16,813 bases of DNA from Alphaproteobacteria bacterium (lineage in GTDB: Bacteria; Pseudomonadota; Alphaproteobacteria; Micavibrionales; Micavibrionaceae), in the NCBI GenBank assembly GCA_023141075.1, contig JAGLKL010000009.1, forward strand, positions 1 to 16,813. The letters run 5' to 3'. The position numbers were made by a program, and so were the translations under genes. Shown in pieces: positions 7,032-14,553 of the stretch. The notes below the pieces were generated by a model that saw nothing but the letters and a program-made list of their open reading frames with translations, ran no database searches and was not told the DNA's origin. Positions within the stretch are counted from its first letter, which is position 1, and each line of letters begins with the position of its first letter.

Positions 7032-8051
7032 TTATTTTTTAATTTTCTCTGCAATGAAGTGAATAAGAGCAGATTCATTCTTCCATTGTAGAGTGATCGG
7101 ATACATATATACCTGTTTTTGCAGGTCTTTGGGAAGGCGTACATAGTCTTTTTCTGTCGTAATCAGCCGGGCATTGCTTTTTTCAGCATAATCAAGAAGT
7201 GGCTGAATGTCAGCTTTTGAATATTGGTGATGATCAGCAAAGGCTTTTGTTTCGATCAGAGTTAGTCCGTTGGTACGTAAGGTATCAAAGAATTTTTCAG
7301 GTGTGCCCAGCCCGGCAAAAGCTATATATGGTTTATTTACAGGGACAGGGTTGTTTTCCTTGTCCGGTGTGATACGTGCATGAAAAACAGGGATGTTTTC
7401 AAAAATCATGGATCTTAGTCCATATGTGTCTTCTCCGATTAAAATTATAGCATCACTGCGTTTGAGTGTTGTGGAGAAAGGTTCGCGTAAAGGACCAGCC
7501 GGTAAGGTTTTTTTGTTACCCAATCCGAGCGTTCCGTCTAGAATAAGAAAGCTCAGGTCTTTGTGCAAACTTAAATTTTGCAGCCCATCATCCATGATTA
7601 TCAGATCTGCTCCGAGGTCGTGTGCTTTTTTTGCACCCCAGTGGCGGTTCACTGAAATTATTGTATTTGAACGGTTTGCAAGTAGTAAAGGTTCATCTCC
7701 GACTTTTTGAGCCGTGTCATGATCCACTATGCGTCTTGGTCCCGGATCACTTCCGCCATAACCGCGGGTTAGAAAATAGGGTTCAGAGAAGAGAGCGTAT
7801 TTTTTAATGAGATTGTTTAAGGCGATACATGTCGGGGTTTTTCCGCTGCCGCCGACGGTTACACTTCCGACGCAAATAACTGGAAGTGGAGCCCGGTTTG
7901 TTTTTGTCCATAATAATTTTGCTCGATGTCCCAGTTGGTACAGCATACTTACAGGCTGTAATGCTCCTGTAAGAGCATGCTCTCCCGGGCTTTGCTTTAA
8001 TGAATCTGCCGGGGCGGTATACCAAAATTTTGGTGTCTTTAAAGGCATCAT
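7032..8051 (-). CDS. lpxK: Tetraacyldisaccharide 4'-kinase
   Basis: Phosphorylates the 4' position of the lipid A disaccharide precursor at the inner-membrane face, giving lipid IVA. The 339-residue length is usual. The P-loop reads VGSVTVGGSGKTPT (61-74). Other family marks are TRGYGG (95-100), GDEPLLLA (118-125), MDDGLQNLSLH (153-163), LPAGPLREP and, near the C-terminus, TTEKDYVRLP. The gene starts with two ATGs (8051, 8048) and has no Shine-Dalgarno site, but a -10-like TATAAT lies 7 bases upstream, so a leaderless transcript is possible. It sits between waaA (117-base spacer) and lpxL (31-base spacer), so the three enzymes act successively around the same lipid. Confidence 0.95.
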   Translation of the reverse strand: MMPLKTPKFWYTAPADSLKQSPGEHALTGALQPVSMLYQLGHRAKLLWTKTNRAPLPVICVGSVTVGGSGKTPTCIALNNLIKKYALFSEPYFLTRGYGGSDPGPRRIVDHDTAQKVGDEPLLLANRSNTIISVNRHWGAKKAHDLGADLIIMDDGLQNLSLHKDLSFLILDGTLGLGNKKTLPAGPLREPFSTTLKRSDAIILIGEDTYGLRSMIFENIPVFHARITPDKENNPVPVNKPYIAFAGLGTPEKFFDTLRTNGLTLIETKAFADHHQYSKADIQPLLDYAEKSNARLITTEKDYVRLPKDLQKQVYMYPITLQWKNESALIHFIAEKIKK

Positions 8052-8058
8052 AATAAGA

Positions 8059-8087
8059 ATTATATTTTTATTTGTTCAACCAACTAA
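8059..8087 (-). promoter_or_regulatory. lpxK: Candidate promoter giving a leaderless lpxK mRNA
   Basis: On the minus strand TTAGTT (8082-8087), a 17-base spacer and a perfect TATAAT (8059-8064) sit so that transcription would start at about 8051-8052, at the A of the lpxK ATG. This would explain the missing Shine-Dalgarno site and would let lpxK-lpxL be made apart from waaA. The region is very AT-rich, so chance matches are likely. Confidence 0.35.
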
Positions 8088-8168
8088 CCAATAAATATAG
8101 TATTTGCACATTTTAAGCAATTTATTTACACAAAAAAAACACATTTTATTTATTGTAGGGATAATATC

Positions 8169-9449
8169 CTATTTTTGGTCAAGTTGTAGTGAAATTTCTT
8201 TCATAATACGTTTGATTACATCTGCTTTGTCTTTAGCAAAAGACAGAGCGGCGCGTTGCAAGGTAGCACAGATATCGTCATCTGTGAGCAAATTATGCAG
8301 TGTTTCTTCGAGGGCATGTTCGTCTTTTACTTCCAGACAAGCGTTTTTACTCTTCATCTGTGCGTAAATATCTTGCAGATTCTGGATGTTTGGTCCGTGA
8401 ATAATGGCGCAGCCCAGTTGTGCTGCTTCGATAGGGTTGTGACCACCGCCTCCGTCATTGCTTAAAGAACGGCCAATACAGGCAATCGGGCTTAGTGTAT
8501 AAAACAAACCCAGTTCGCCAAGCGTATCGGCAATGTAGATATCATCATCTTCCGAGGGCAGGTTTTTGTTTTCTCCTCTAAAAGAAATCTTTAGTGGAAA
8601 AGATAAGCAAGCCAGAGCAATATCGTTCCGTCTTTCCGGGTGTCGCGGGACTATAATTGTAAGCAAATCCGGAATACGCTTTTTCAGGCGCTCATGTACC
8701 CGGCAGGCAAGCTCTTCTTCATCTTGATGCGTGCTGGCGTAAAGCCAGATATGCCGATTGGCAGTGATATCCAAGATGTCGGACAGATATTTATGACTAA
8801 AGCTAAGAGGTGTTGCGCTATATTTTATATTGTCTGTTACGATGGAGTGTTCAGCGCCCAGAGAATCAAAGAGGACTTTGTCTGCTTGGTTCTGGCATAG
8901 AATTTTGTTGAAAGTACTCAGTGTTTCTTTGGAAAAAGAAGGGAAATAGCTCCACATCTTGAATGATTTCGGCGACATATGGGCGTTAATCAATGTCGTA
9001 GGGATATTGCGTTTTTTCAGCTCATGAAGCATGTTTGGCCAGAGTTCAGATTCCATCCAGAGGGCTGCATCCGGATGCCAGTGGTTCAGAAATCTCTCTA
9101 CATATTTCGGGTGATCCAAAGGACAAAATTGGTGGAAAGCCCGTTCAGGAAGACGTTTTTCCATGAGCGCGGCGGAGGTGAGTGTGCCTGTGGTTATCAT
9201 AATGTTTAGTTTTGGATAGGTATCAAGCAGAGATTCTATCAAAATCAAGGAAGATTGTGCTTCGCCGACACTGGCTCCGTGTATCCATAGAAGTATATCA
9301 AGATCAGGAGAACGTTCTTGAGAAAAGGAGAGGGTTCGTTTTTCGGAAATACTGCGTTCGTTTTCTTTGCCGATATTCTTGCGGTGAAATAAGAACAACG
9401 GAATAAACGAGCCACAAATATTCGTTAGTAGCCTGTAGAATTTATACAT
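8169..9449 (-). CDS. waaA: Kdo transferase (3-deoxy-D-manno-octulosonic acid transferase)
   Basis: Transfers Kdo from CMP-Kdo to lipid IVA, starting the LPS core; a family 30 glycosyltransferase at the inner membrane. The 426-residue protein has an N-terminal hydrophobic anchor (about 8-22), WIHGASVGEAQSS (55-67) with the probable catalytic Glu63, MESELWPN (132-139), PRHPERR (268-274) and GGGGHNPIEAAQLG (333-346). The start at 9449 has a fair GAGGA ribosome-binding site about nine bases upstream. Family members add one, two or more Kdo units; the number cannot be read from sequence. It follows the exported-protein genes on the same strand after a 108-base spacer that holds a GACCCTA-type repeat. 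Confidence 0.95.
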   Translation of the reverse strand: MYKFYRLLTNICGSFIPLFLFHRKNIGKENERSISEKRTLSFSQERSPDLDILLWIHGASVGEAQSSLILIESLLDTYPKLNIMITTGTLTSAALMEKRLPERAFHQFCPLDHPKYVERFLNHWHPDAALWMESELWPNMLHELKKRNIPTTLINAHMSPKSFKMWSYFPSFSKETLSTFNKILCQNQADKVLFDSLGAEHSIVTDNIKYSATPLSFSHKYLSDILDITANRHIWLYASTHQDEEELACRVHERLKKRIPDLLTIIVPRHPERRNDIALACLSFPLKISFRGENKNLPSEDDDIYIADTLGELGLFYTLSPIACIGRSLSNDGGGGHNPIEAAQLGCAIIHGPNIQNLQDIYAQMKSKNACLEVKDEHALEETLHNLLTDDDICATLQRAALSFAKDKADVIKRIMKEISLQLDQK

Positions 9450-9489
9450 GCAAACTGTCCTCTATGAAGGGAAAACGCAGGATAAAGAC

Positions 9490-9528
9490 TTAGGGTTAGA
9501 CCCTAATTAATAGATACTGACCCTAGAT
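9490..9528. repeat. GACCCTA-type intergenic repeat, copy A, with hairpin
   Basis: TTAGGGT-TAG-ACCCTAA (9490-9506) is a perfect 7-bp inverted repeat. GACCCTA recurs as a direct repeat exactly 20 bp apart (9499-9505 and 9519-9525). The stretch 9504-9528 matches 14554-14578 at 21 of 25 positions, beginning with TAATTAATAG in both. It sits between the stop of the exported-protein gene and waaA. The hairpin could be a weak terminator or a protein-binding site; the minus-strand T-tract after it is poor. Confidence 0.6.
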
Positions 9529-9557
9529 ATCGGATAATATCTCTTTGTCCGGGCGGT

Positions 9558-10475
9558 TTATCGTCCGTAACAACCCGCACCCGGATCAGGAATACCTGTA
9601 GCAAGGTCGTCAACACCCGGGTGGTAGTGACAGCCCGGCTGGAGACAAATATACTCATCATATTCGCTATTGTCGTAACCTGTACGGATAACCTTTATGC
9701 CAGTTGGAATTGGTGCGGTGGAACATGGGCAGGTAACTCCGACACAGTCGATGGGTTCGGTAAGACTGAAATAGGTCTGGACGGGATCCTGTGTCCAGTT
9801 GCCTGAAGTCAATGCCCGAAGCAGGTTTATATTCCAGTTTACCATAATAGGGACACATGCTGTTGGTAAGTGCCGTTTATCTGCCGGATTTGTTGCATAT
9901 TCCTGAAATGTATAAAATCCGTCCGTACTTGAGTCAGAGATGAAGTTAATACATTTTGCCGCATGCCATACGCGCCCCATTATGTCACAGCTATATGGTA
10001 TTGCGTTGGTAATAGGTCTGGGGTCATGAAATATGCCTACAGCGGCGGGGTGGCCAGCAAGAAGGTTATAAACTGCCCCGCCGAAATTATTGCTGATGTA
10101 AGTATCGAGCGAGGTTCCAACAAGAGCTTGTAGTGCGTTGTCCATACTTGCTGCGTTTAGTGGCCCGCCGTAACTTGGGGTTTCGCTAAACATTTCATCA
10201 GCGTGGTCAGCCAGCTCCCGTACTAGGCGATCAAAACAAGTATACTCAAAGACACTGTCCGGTTTCAGGATAAGGTTCTGGTTTTGTGTAATTTCACGTT
10301 GTGCTTCCAGCCATGCACGGGCCGATAAAGATTCATAATATAGCGGGTCACACGGTGAGTCCGCGATGACGCTTACCGCTTGTACCTGACCACTTGTAAC
10401 CAAAATAAGCCCCAAGGATATAAAGGATGTTATCACGAGGCAAAAACTAATAACCTTTTTCATACTCAATTTCAT
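9558..10475 (-). CDS. Exported cysteine-rich protein, paralogue of the 10609-11973 product
   Basis: I do not recognise the family. The 305-residue product begins with a typical signal peptide (charged start, hydrophobic core about 9-27, probable cleavage after VQA at 33), so it is exported. The mature part holds 11 cysteines. It shares a colinear set of motifs with the next upstream product: KPDSVFEYTCFD (71-82), FSET (96-99), ALQ-LV-YI-NNF (114-131), C-x2-M-x2-VW-x2-AKC (163-175), APIPTGI (254-260) and EYICLQPGC (274-282). No lipobox, enzyme motif or C-terminal anchor is visible. The start at 10475 has a good AAAGGA site; Met5 is a weaker choice. It lies 133 bases after its paralogue. A periplasmic, surface or secreted structural role is possible but unproven. 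Confidence 0.8.
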   Translation of the reverse strand: MKLSMKKVISFCLVITSFISLGLILVTSGQVQAVSVIADSPCDPLYYESLSARAWLEAQREITQNQNLILKPDSVFEYTCFDRLVRELADHADEMFSETPSYGGPLNAASMDNALQALVGTSLDTYISNNFGGAVYNLLAGHPAAVGIFHDPRPITNAIPYSCDIMGRVWHAAKCINFISDSSTDGFYTFQEYATNPADKRHLPTACVPIMVNWNINLLRALTSGNWTQDPVQTYFSLTEPIDCVGVTCPCSTAPIPTGIKVIRTGYDNSEYDEYICLQPGCHYHPGVDDLATGIPDPGAGCYGR

Positions 10476-10492
10476 TGCTTGTATCCTTTTTT

Positions 10493-10511
10493 CTCTTCCT
10501 TTTTAGGAGAG
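10493..10511. other. Hairpin just upstream of a ribosome-binding site
   Basis: CTCTTCCT (10493-10500) pairs with AGGAGAG (10505-10511) in a 7-bp stem with one bulged base and a 4-base loop. On the minus strand it ends a few bases before the AAAGGA ribosome-binding site of the gene starting at 10475. No T-run follows, so it is not an intrinsic terminator. It might shape translation or RNA stability between the two paralogues. Confidence 0.35.
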
Positions 10512-10608
10512 CTATAAGCTTTAACATTCTATACAAAGTTATGCTTTCATAGCAAATAGCTTTTCTTTTTATTTATTGTTCAGGTTTTAGCCATGGTTTC
10601 CTTCGTTA

Positions 10609-11973
10609 TTAATAGCGAATACACAGACCAACTCCAACGGCACTCACGAAAGTATCAAAGTTTGGTATAGTGACTCCGATAATTTCTGGAAGGGGCATTT
10701 TTATGGGTCTATAAAAACAGCCGGGGTTAGGGCATATATACTCATAATGTACGTATCTGTCTCTATCTCCAATAAGAAAACCGTTAAACATAACTCTATC
10801 TTCCCAATCATGCTCAAAGGTAATAACCGGGATACCGGTTGGTATCGGAGCAGCACATAATACCAAGCCATCGGTATCGCCTCCGGTTCCCGGGATATAA
10901 AAACCAGAGCCATCACCGGCTCCTAACAGGAGATAATCCTTAAGTTCAATCAGATCGATCTCTGCATATGCGTGCTTGTTATCGTCGTCAGCGGGATCGG
11001 GGCAGTTATTAGATACGCGGAGCAGGTCATTGGAAAAGCCTGTGTTTACTCCAGCAACAGGTGCTCCAACAGGCGGGCATAATTCGGACATGTCGTCAGA
11101 GAAATTGCTGGGGCCTGTGTTATCAAGTTTACTAACACCACCTGCTTCAATATCGTCATCATCTGCATCTGCATTATCATGAAAGGAGTGACCCGGGGAA
11201 CATTCTTGAGGAATTGAACGTGGGTCAGCATCTATAAGAGATTGAAATGTCCTGAACTGGTCATCTTCACTAAAATCAAGGCATTTGGCTATGCTCCAAA
11301 CTGTAGACATGTCGGCGCAGCCAGCCACGCCTCCTGGTATATAATCAATAGATAAGGCTTCACCCATATAAGTGTGGGAAAAATTATTTTGAATGTAAAT
11401 ACTCATAACGTCGTTGACCAGATATTGTAATGCGTCAGCAAGATTATTGACACATACATCGTTACTGATACCACCACAATTATCATCAATGCTGACTCTG
11501 TCAACGTTGTATGTATCTGTTATGATTTCATCTGCGGTTTCCCGAACTTGATTATGGTTTTGCCAGTGTGTTGTTTCAGAAAATATCGGAGCGGCATTGA
11601 TGGCTGCATGCGCTACATATCCATCAAAACATGTATATTCCAAGACACTGTCTGGCTTGTGGATGATTTGCTCACTCATTATGACTTGACGGCGGCCTTC
11701 CATATAAGCCTTGCTGTAGATCTGATTCATGAAGTTTCCGTCACAAGTTCTTTCGGAATAATCAAGAGAATCTTTGCCTGTCTTCGGGCCATTGAGGCCG
11801 ACAGTTTGTCCTGCAAAAGGAGCGGAATATAAATCATAATCTGTACATGGGATACCGGGAGAACATGCGGAATGCGCTAACTTAGCCCCCAAGAATATGC
11901 TCAGGGCGAGTGCTCCGGTAAAGAGCATAACGTTACACAATAAAACAACGATAAAAGAAGACCTTTTCAACAC
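10609..11973 (-). CDS. Exported cysteine-rich protein, longer paralogue with acidic insertion
   Basis: Unrecognised family. The 454-residue product opens with a hydrophobic export signal (about 7-29, probable cleavage near AHS/SAC at 34-37) and has about 15 cysteines in the mature part. It shares with the 9558 gene product KPDSVLEYTCFD (106-117), FSET (131-134), ALQ-LV-YI-NNF (181-198), C-x2-M-x2-VW-x2-AKC (219-231), APIPTGI (375-381) and EYICPNPGC (411-419). It is about 150 residues longer. Much of the excess lies between AKC and APIPTGI and includes an Asp-rich run (269-274). The start is GTG at 11973, eight bases after the preceding gene; its AAGGAA site lies inside that gene's last codons, about 12 bases off, which suggests translational coupling. 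Confidence 0.8.
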   Translation of the reverse strand: MLKRSSFIVVLLCNVMLFTGALALSIFLGAKLAHSACSPGIPCTDYDLYSAPFAGQTVGLNGPKTGKDSLDYSERTCDGNFMNQIYSKAYMEGRRQVIMSEQIIHKPDSVLEYTCFDGYVAHAAINAAPIFSETTHWQNHNQVRETADEIITDTYNVDRVSIDDNCGGISNDVCVNNLADALQYLVNDVMSIYIQNNFSHTYMGEALSIDYIPGGVAGCADMSTVWSIAKCLDFSEDDQFRTFQSLIDADPRSIPQECSPGHSFHDNADADDDDIEAGGVSKLDNTGPSNFSDDMSELCPPVGAPVAGVNTGFSNDLLRVSNNCPDPADDDNKHAYAEIDLIELKDYLLLGAGDGSGFYIPGTGGDTDGLVLCAAPIPTGIPVITFEHDWEDRVMFNGFLIGDRDRYVHYEYICPNPGCFYRPIKMPLPEIIGVTIPNFDTFVSAVGVGLCIRY

Positions 11974-11981
11974 AATATCGC

Positions 11982-12476
11982 TTAATTCCTTATCTCATTG
12001 GCGCCCAGTATATACATCTTTTCTCTTGGCGACCACATATATATATCAAAATCGTAAGCATTTGTGGGATTTTTAAAGGCCAAAAGATTTTTTATTCCAT
12101 AGCTTTCGTCATCGCCTACCATCAGGTGTTTGGCGCTAATCTTTGACAGAAGTGCCAGTTCATCTTCTTTTTCTGCAATAATCAGATGTGTACAAATATT
12201 TGTGTATTGACCGCAGTTTTTGCGTTTCAGAATGTGTTCCAGCAAGTTGTCGCCGTTCAAGTCCGTTTCTGCCATGATATAATCAGACGAATCACTGTTG
12301 AAATTTTGTTTTAGAAAAGCATTAAGCTGTAGGCGCAAAGACGGCCCGATATCATTTACCGGGACATAGCTCAGTTCTTCAATAGCAAAGGCAGGGCGTT
12401 CGGTGGATGTAAGAAGAATAACCATCAACAGTAAGGCTGCCGTTATAATGACGCAGCGCTCAGATAGTGTAGTCAC
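11982..12476 (-). CDS. Small exported protein of unknown function
   Basis: A 164-residue product I cannot assign. It has a signal peptide (hydrophobic 9-22, likely cleavage after AFA at 31). The mature part contains a D-x-N-x-D loop, DLNGDNLLE (72-80), like the start of a calcium-binding loop but without the full EF-hand pattern, and two cysteines (88, 95) that could form a disulfide. The GTG start at 12476 is the only usual start codon I found in frame ahead of the signal peptide, and it lacks a convincing ribosome-binding site, so the start is uncertain. It lies 32 bases after the DUF3126 gene and 8 before the GTG of the long cysteine-rich gene. The order suggests the three exported proteins are made together. 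Confidence 0.7.
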   Translation of the reverse strand: MTTLSERCVIITAALLLMVILLTSTERPAFAIEELSYVPVNDIGPSLRLQLNAFLKQNFNSDSSDYIMAETDLNGDNLLEHILKRKNCGQYTNICTHLIIAEKEDELALLSKISAKHLMVGDDESYGIKNLLAFKNPTNAYDFDIYMWSPREKMYILGANEIRN

Positions 12477-12508
12477 ACATGCAAGTATAAGCCTGATATT
12501 TTTTATCC

Positions 12509-12730
12509 TTAAAAACCATCCAGATCGATATCCAGAATTGCCATATCGAAATTATACGAGGTTTCACCTTCATCTATTATTTTATAGAGCACACCGATAA
12601 ATTCTCCACCGATCATGACTTCAATAGAATCGTTGTTTTTCTCTCTTTTTTTAACTGTGATGCCTGAGCATTTGAACACGTGTTCAAGATAAGCTTTTAG
12701 CTTCGACATTTCTTCGGCTGTAAATTCCAT
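12509..12730 (-). CDS. DUF3126-family small protein
   Basis: A 73-residue cytoplasmic protein matching, from memory, the short alphaproteobacterial DUF3126 family. An N-terminal helix (TAEEMSKLKAYLEHVF) is followed by a strand-rich part with GGEFIGVLYK (41-50), SYNFDMAILDIDLDGF (58-73) and many acidic residues. The function of the family is not known to me. The ATG at 12730 has a good AAGGAAAG site, whose first bases overlap the stop of the olsA-like gene (11-base gap), so translational coupling is likely. The position directly behind an ornithine-lipid gene pair hints at an envelope-lipid role, but that is only guilt by association. Confidence 0.85.
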   Translation of the reverse strand: MEFTAEEMSKLKAYLEHVFKCSGITVKKREKNNDSIEVMIGGEFIGVLYKIIDEGETSYNFDMAILDIDLDGF

Positions 12731-12741
12731 ACACTCTTTCC

Positions 12742-13530
12742 TTAATTATGATTATTCATTCTATGGTTTGTTAATCCATTGGATACGGTCTTATAGCATG
12801 ATTTGGCAAGTATTTTTCTATCAGAATATTCATTTGCATCCACAGGCGTATGAAAATATATATGTATTTCTGCTCCTCTGGAATACAAAAAACGCCATAA
12901 GTGCTTGCCTAAAGGTGTGATCATATCAATATGCCAAGAGTAAAGGTCATAATCATCCTGTATTTTAACGTCCCGTCCTTCGACATTATGTAAGGCGAGG
13001 GTTATCGGCTGGATTTTGATATTATTTTCTTTTTTTCTAAAAGCGATGGAAAACAGGCTGGATTTAAAAGGAATGACTGTCTTGCCATCTGTGGAGGTGC
13101 CTTCAGGGAATATAATCAGGCTTTTTTCTTCGGTTAGCATGGCATCGAGTGCATTTTTTTCTTTTCTTGCATCTACGTGTGAGCGGCTTATAAAAGCGGT
13201 TTGTTGTAGTCTTGACAAGAAGCCTAATATCGGCCAAGAAGCGACGTCTTTCTTTGAGACAAAGGAAGCACGCAGGGCTGTTCCCAATACCAAGATATCT
13301 AGATAAGACATGTGGTTGGAAACATAAATAGTTTGTTCGTCAGTGTAGGGTCTGCCAGTACACTTAATTTTAATACGGAAAATGGCACAGAGCATTTTAT
13401 GCCATTGTTGAGGCAAAAAATAGGCATTTGATCCTTTATCAAAAGCCATAACAAGGAGCTGCACTGGAATCAGGAGTATGCTTATCAGTATAAATAGCAT
13501 TATTTTCAAGGCAGCTATAACGTTACGCAT
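12742..13530 (-). CDS. olsA: 1-acylglycerol-3-phosphate-type O-acyltransferase, probably OlsA
   Basis: PlsC-family membrane acyltransferase. The 262-residue protein has one or two hydrophobic segments at the N-terminus (about 5-30), the catalytic H-x4-D motif in NHMSYLDI (72-79; His73, Asp78) and the substrate-binding FPEGTS (141-146) followed by FKSS. The family acylates lysophosphatidic acid or, as OlsA, lyso-ornithine lipid. The adjacent olsB-like gene, 23 bases upstream, makes OlsA more likely than a housekeeping PlsC. The frame is open to 13653, but that extension overlaps olsB and has no family features, so I chose ATG at 13530; its ribosome-binding site is weak. The stop overlaps the DUF3126 ribosome-binding site. 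Confidence 0.85.
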   Translation of the reverse strand: MRNVIAALKIMLFILISILLIPVQLLVMAFDKGSNAYFLPQQWHKMLCAIFRIKIKCTGRPYTDEQTIYVSNHMSYLDILVLGTALRASFVSKKDVASWPILGFLSRLQQTAFISRSHVDARKEKNALDAMLTEEKSLIIFPEGTSTDGKTVIPFKSSLFSIAFRKKENNIKIQPITLALHNVEGRDVKIQDDYDLYSWHIDMITPLGKHLWRFLYSRGAEIHIYFHTPVDANEYSDRKILAKSCYKTVSNGLTNHRMNNHN

Positions 13531-13553
13531 TTGTCTGCTTTTCTTTGGTTTTT

Positions 13554-14411
13554 TTATGAAGCCTGCTTTTGACCAGGAATAGTTTTCTGGATTTTTCGTT
13601 CGTAATATTTGCGGTAGCGCTCTGTTACCTGTTCGGTTTGCAAAACAATGCATATATCAATGGTATTGAACTGGTAGTCAATAAAAGCTCCATCGCCTAT
13701 GGTTGCCCCTAGGCGTAAATAGCCTTTAATGAGCGGTGGGAGTGAGGCAAATAGCCGACGCTGGTTCAGGCTTTCTTTTTGGTGAATATTCATATTCACG
13801 TAGTGTTTTTCCAAAGCGAGCGGCAGCAAATCTTCCGGTGCGCTGTGAAAATGGTGCAGATAGGAAAGTTGCTGGGATATCGACTCTACGCTCACACCGT
13901 GGAAGCTTGCACAACCGAAAAGAAGATCCACTTCATGATCTGTGATGTAATCGGCGATTCCTTCCCAGAGTAAATTAAGAATAGGCTTAGTTCTATAATC
14001 TGCCAGAATGCAGGAGCGGCTAAGTTCCAGCAAGGTATTATTGCTGTTTATGAGTTTTGTCAGATCATATTCATCGCTGGAGTAAAACTTGCCGTATTCT
14101 TCGGCAACGCTTTGGCGCAACAAACGGTAAGTTCCTACTATTTTTTCTTTTTTTGTGACCGGATCGGCGGCTGCTACGACCAGATGATCCATAATTTCAT
14201 CAAGAGGATTTATATCGCGTTTTTGTTTACGCATTTCTTCGGTCGGTTTGGCTCCGTTTTCTTCATAGAAAACGAGGTAACGCAGCTTTTGTGCCTGCTC
14301 AATTTCTTCAGAACCAGAAGCCAAGCGGACAACCACTTTTTCTTCTTCGCTATTAGAATTTACCGCAAGGGGAGTCGTGCCGTTTAACTCGTGAGTGTCG
14401 TGATGCGTCAT
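13554..14411 (-). CDS. olsB: L-ornithine N-alpha-acyltransferase (OlsB, GNAT-related)
   Basis: First enzyme of ornithine-lipid synthesis: moves a 3-hydroxyacyl chain from acyl carrier protein to ornithine. The 285-residue protein shows the pattern of this GNAT-like family: RYLVFYEE (44-51), LDEIMDHLVV (70-79), IVGTYRLLR (91-99), LELSRSCILADYR (128-140), LLFGCASFHG (163-172) and, near the C-terminus, LPPLIKGYLRLGA (224-236) with GDGAFIDYQFNT. The first 25 residues are polar and probably flexible. The start at 14411 has only an AAAGAG directly against the ATG, so an AGGA-type site is missing. It heads the long minus-strand envelope cluster. Ornithine lipids are phosphate-free membrane lipids, often made under phosphate shortage; I found no clear PHO box. 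Confidence 0.88.
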   Translation of the reverse strand: MTHHDTHELNGTTPLAVNSNSEEEKVVVRLASGSEEIEQAQKLRYLVFYEENGAKPTEEMRKQKRDINPLDEIMDHLVVAAADPVTKKEKIVGTYRLLRQSVAEEYGKFYSSDEYDLTKLINSNNTLLELSRSCILADYRTKPILNLLWEGIADYITDHEVDLLFGCASFHGVSVESISQQLSYLHHFHSAPEDLLPLALEKHYVNMNIHQKESLNQRRLFASLPPLIKGYLRLGATIGDGAFIDYQFNTIDICIVLQTEQVTERYRKYYERKIQKTIPGQKQAS

Positions 14412-14463
14412 CTCTTTGTTACAGTATTGTCTGTTTATTTGTTCTTAATTCTTAAGTGAAACT

Positions 14464-14497
14464 ACTATATGCATGTATACCCGCTGTCAGAGTATAC
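14464..14497 (-). promoter_or_regulatory. olsB: Possible olsB promoter with paired GTATAC palindromes
   Basis: On the minus strand CTGACA (14485-14490) and TATAGT (14464-14469) are 15 bases apart, short for a sigma-70 promoter. Two GTATAC palindromes (14475-14480 and 14492-14497), 17 bp apart, bracket the -35 box and could be an operator. Weak by-eye call. Confidence 0.25.
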
Positions 14498-14553
14498 TAA
14501 ATTATGTAGATGTACAGCCTTATGTGGGTTTTCTTGTTTCTGATATGTGTCGA

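Noticed and set aside
7001..7144. N-terminal extension of the lpxL frame to 7144
   Set aside because: It overlaps the 3' end of lpxK in another frame and carries no acyltransferase features; ATG at 7000 gives the expected N-terminus.
9490..9506. Telomere-like TTAGGGTTAG sequence
   Set aside because: Only one unit on each strand, forming a short hairpin within a bacterial intergenic region; no array and no sign of a replicon end.
13531..13653. N-terminal extension of the olsA frame to 13653
   Set aside because: It overlaps the olsB coding end; ATG at 13530 directly precedes the hydrophobic segment typical of the family.
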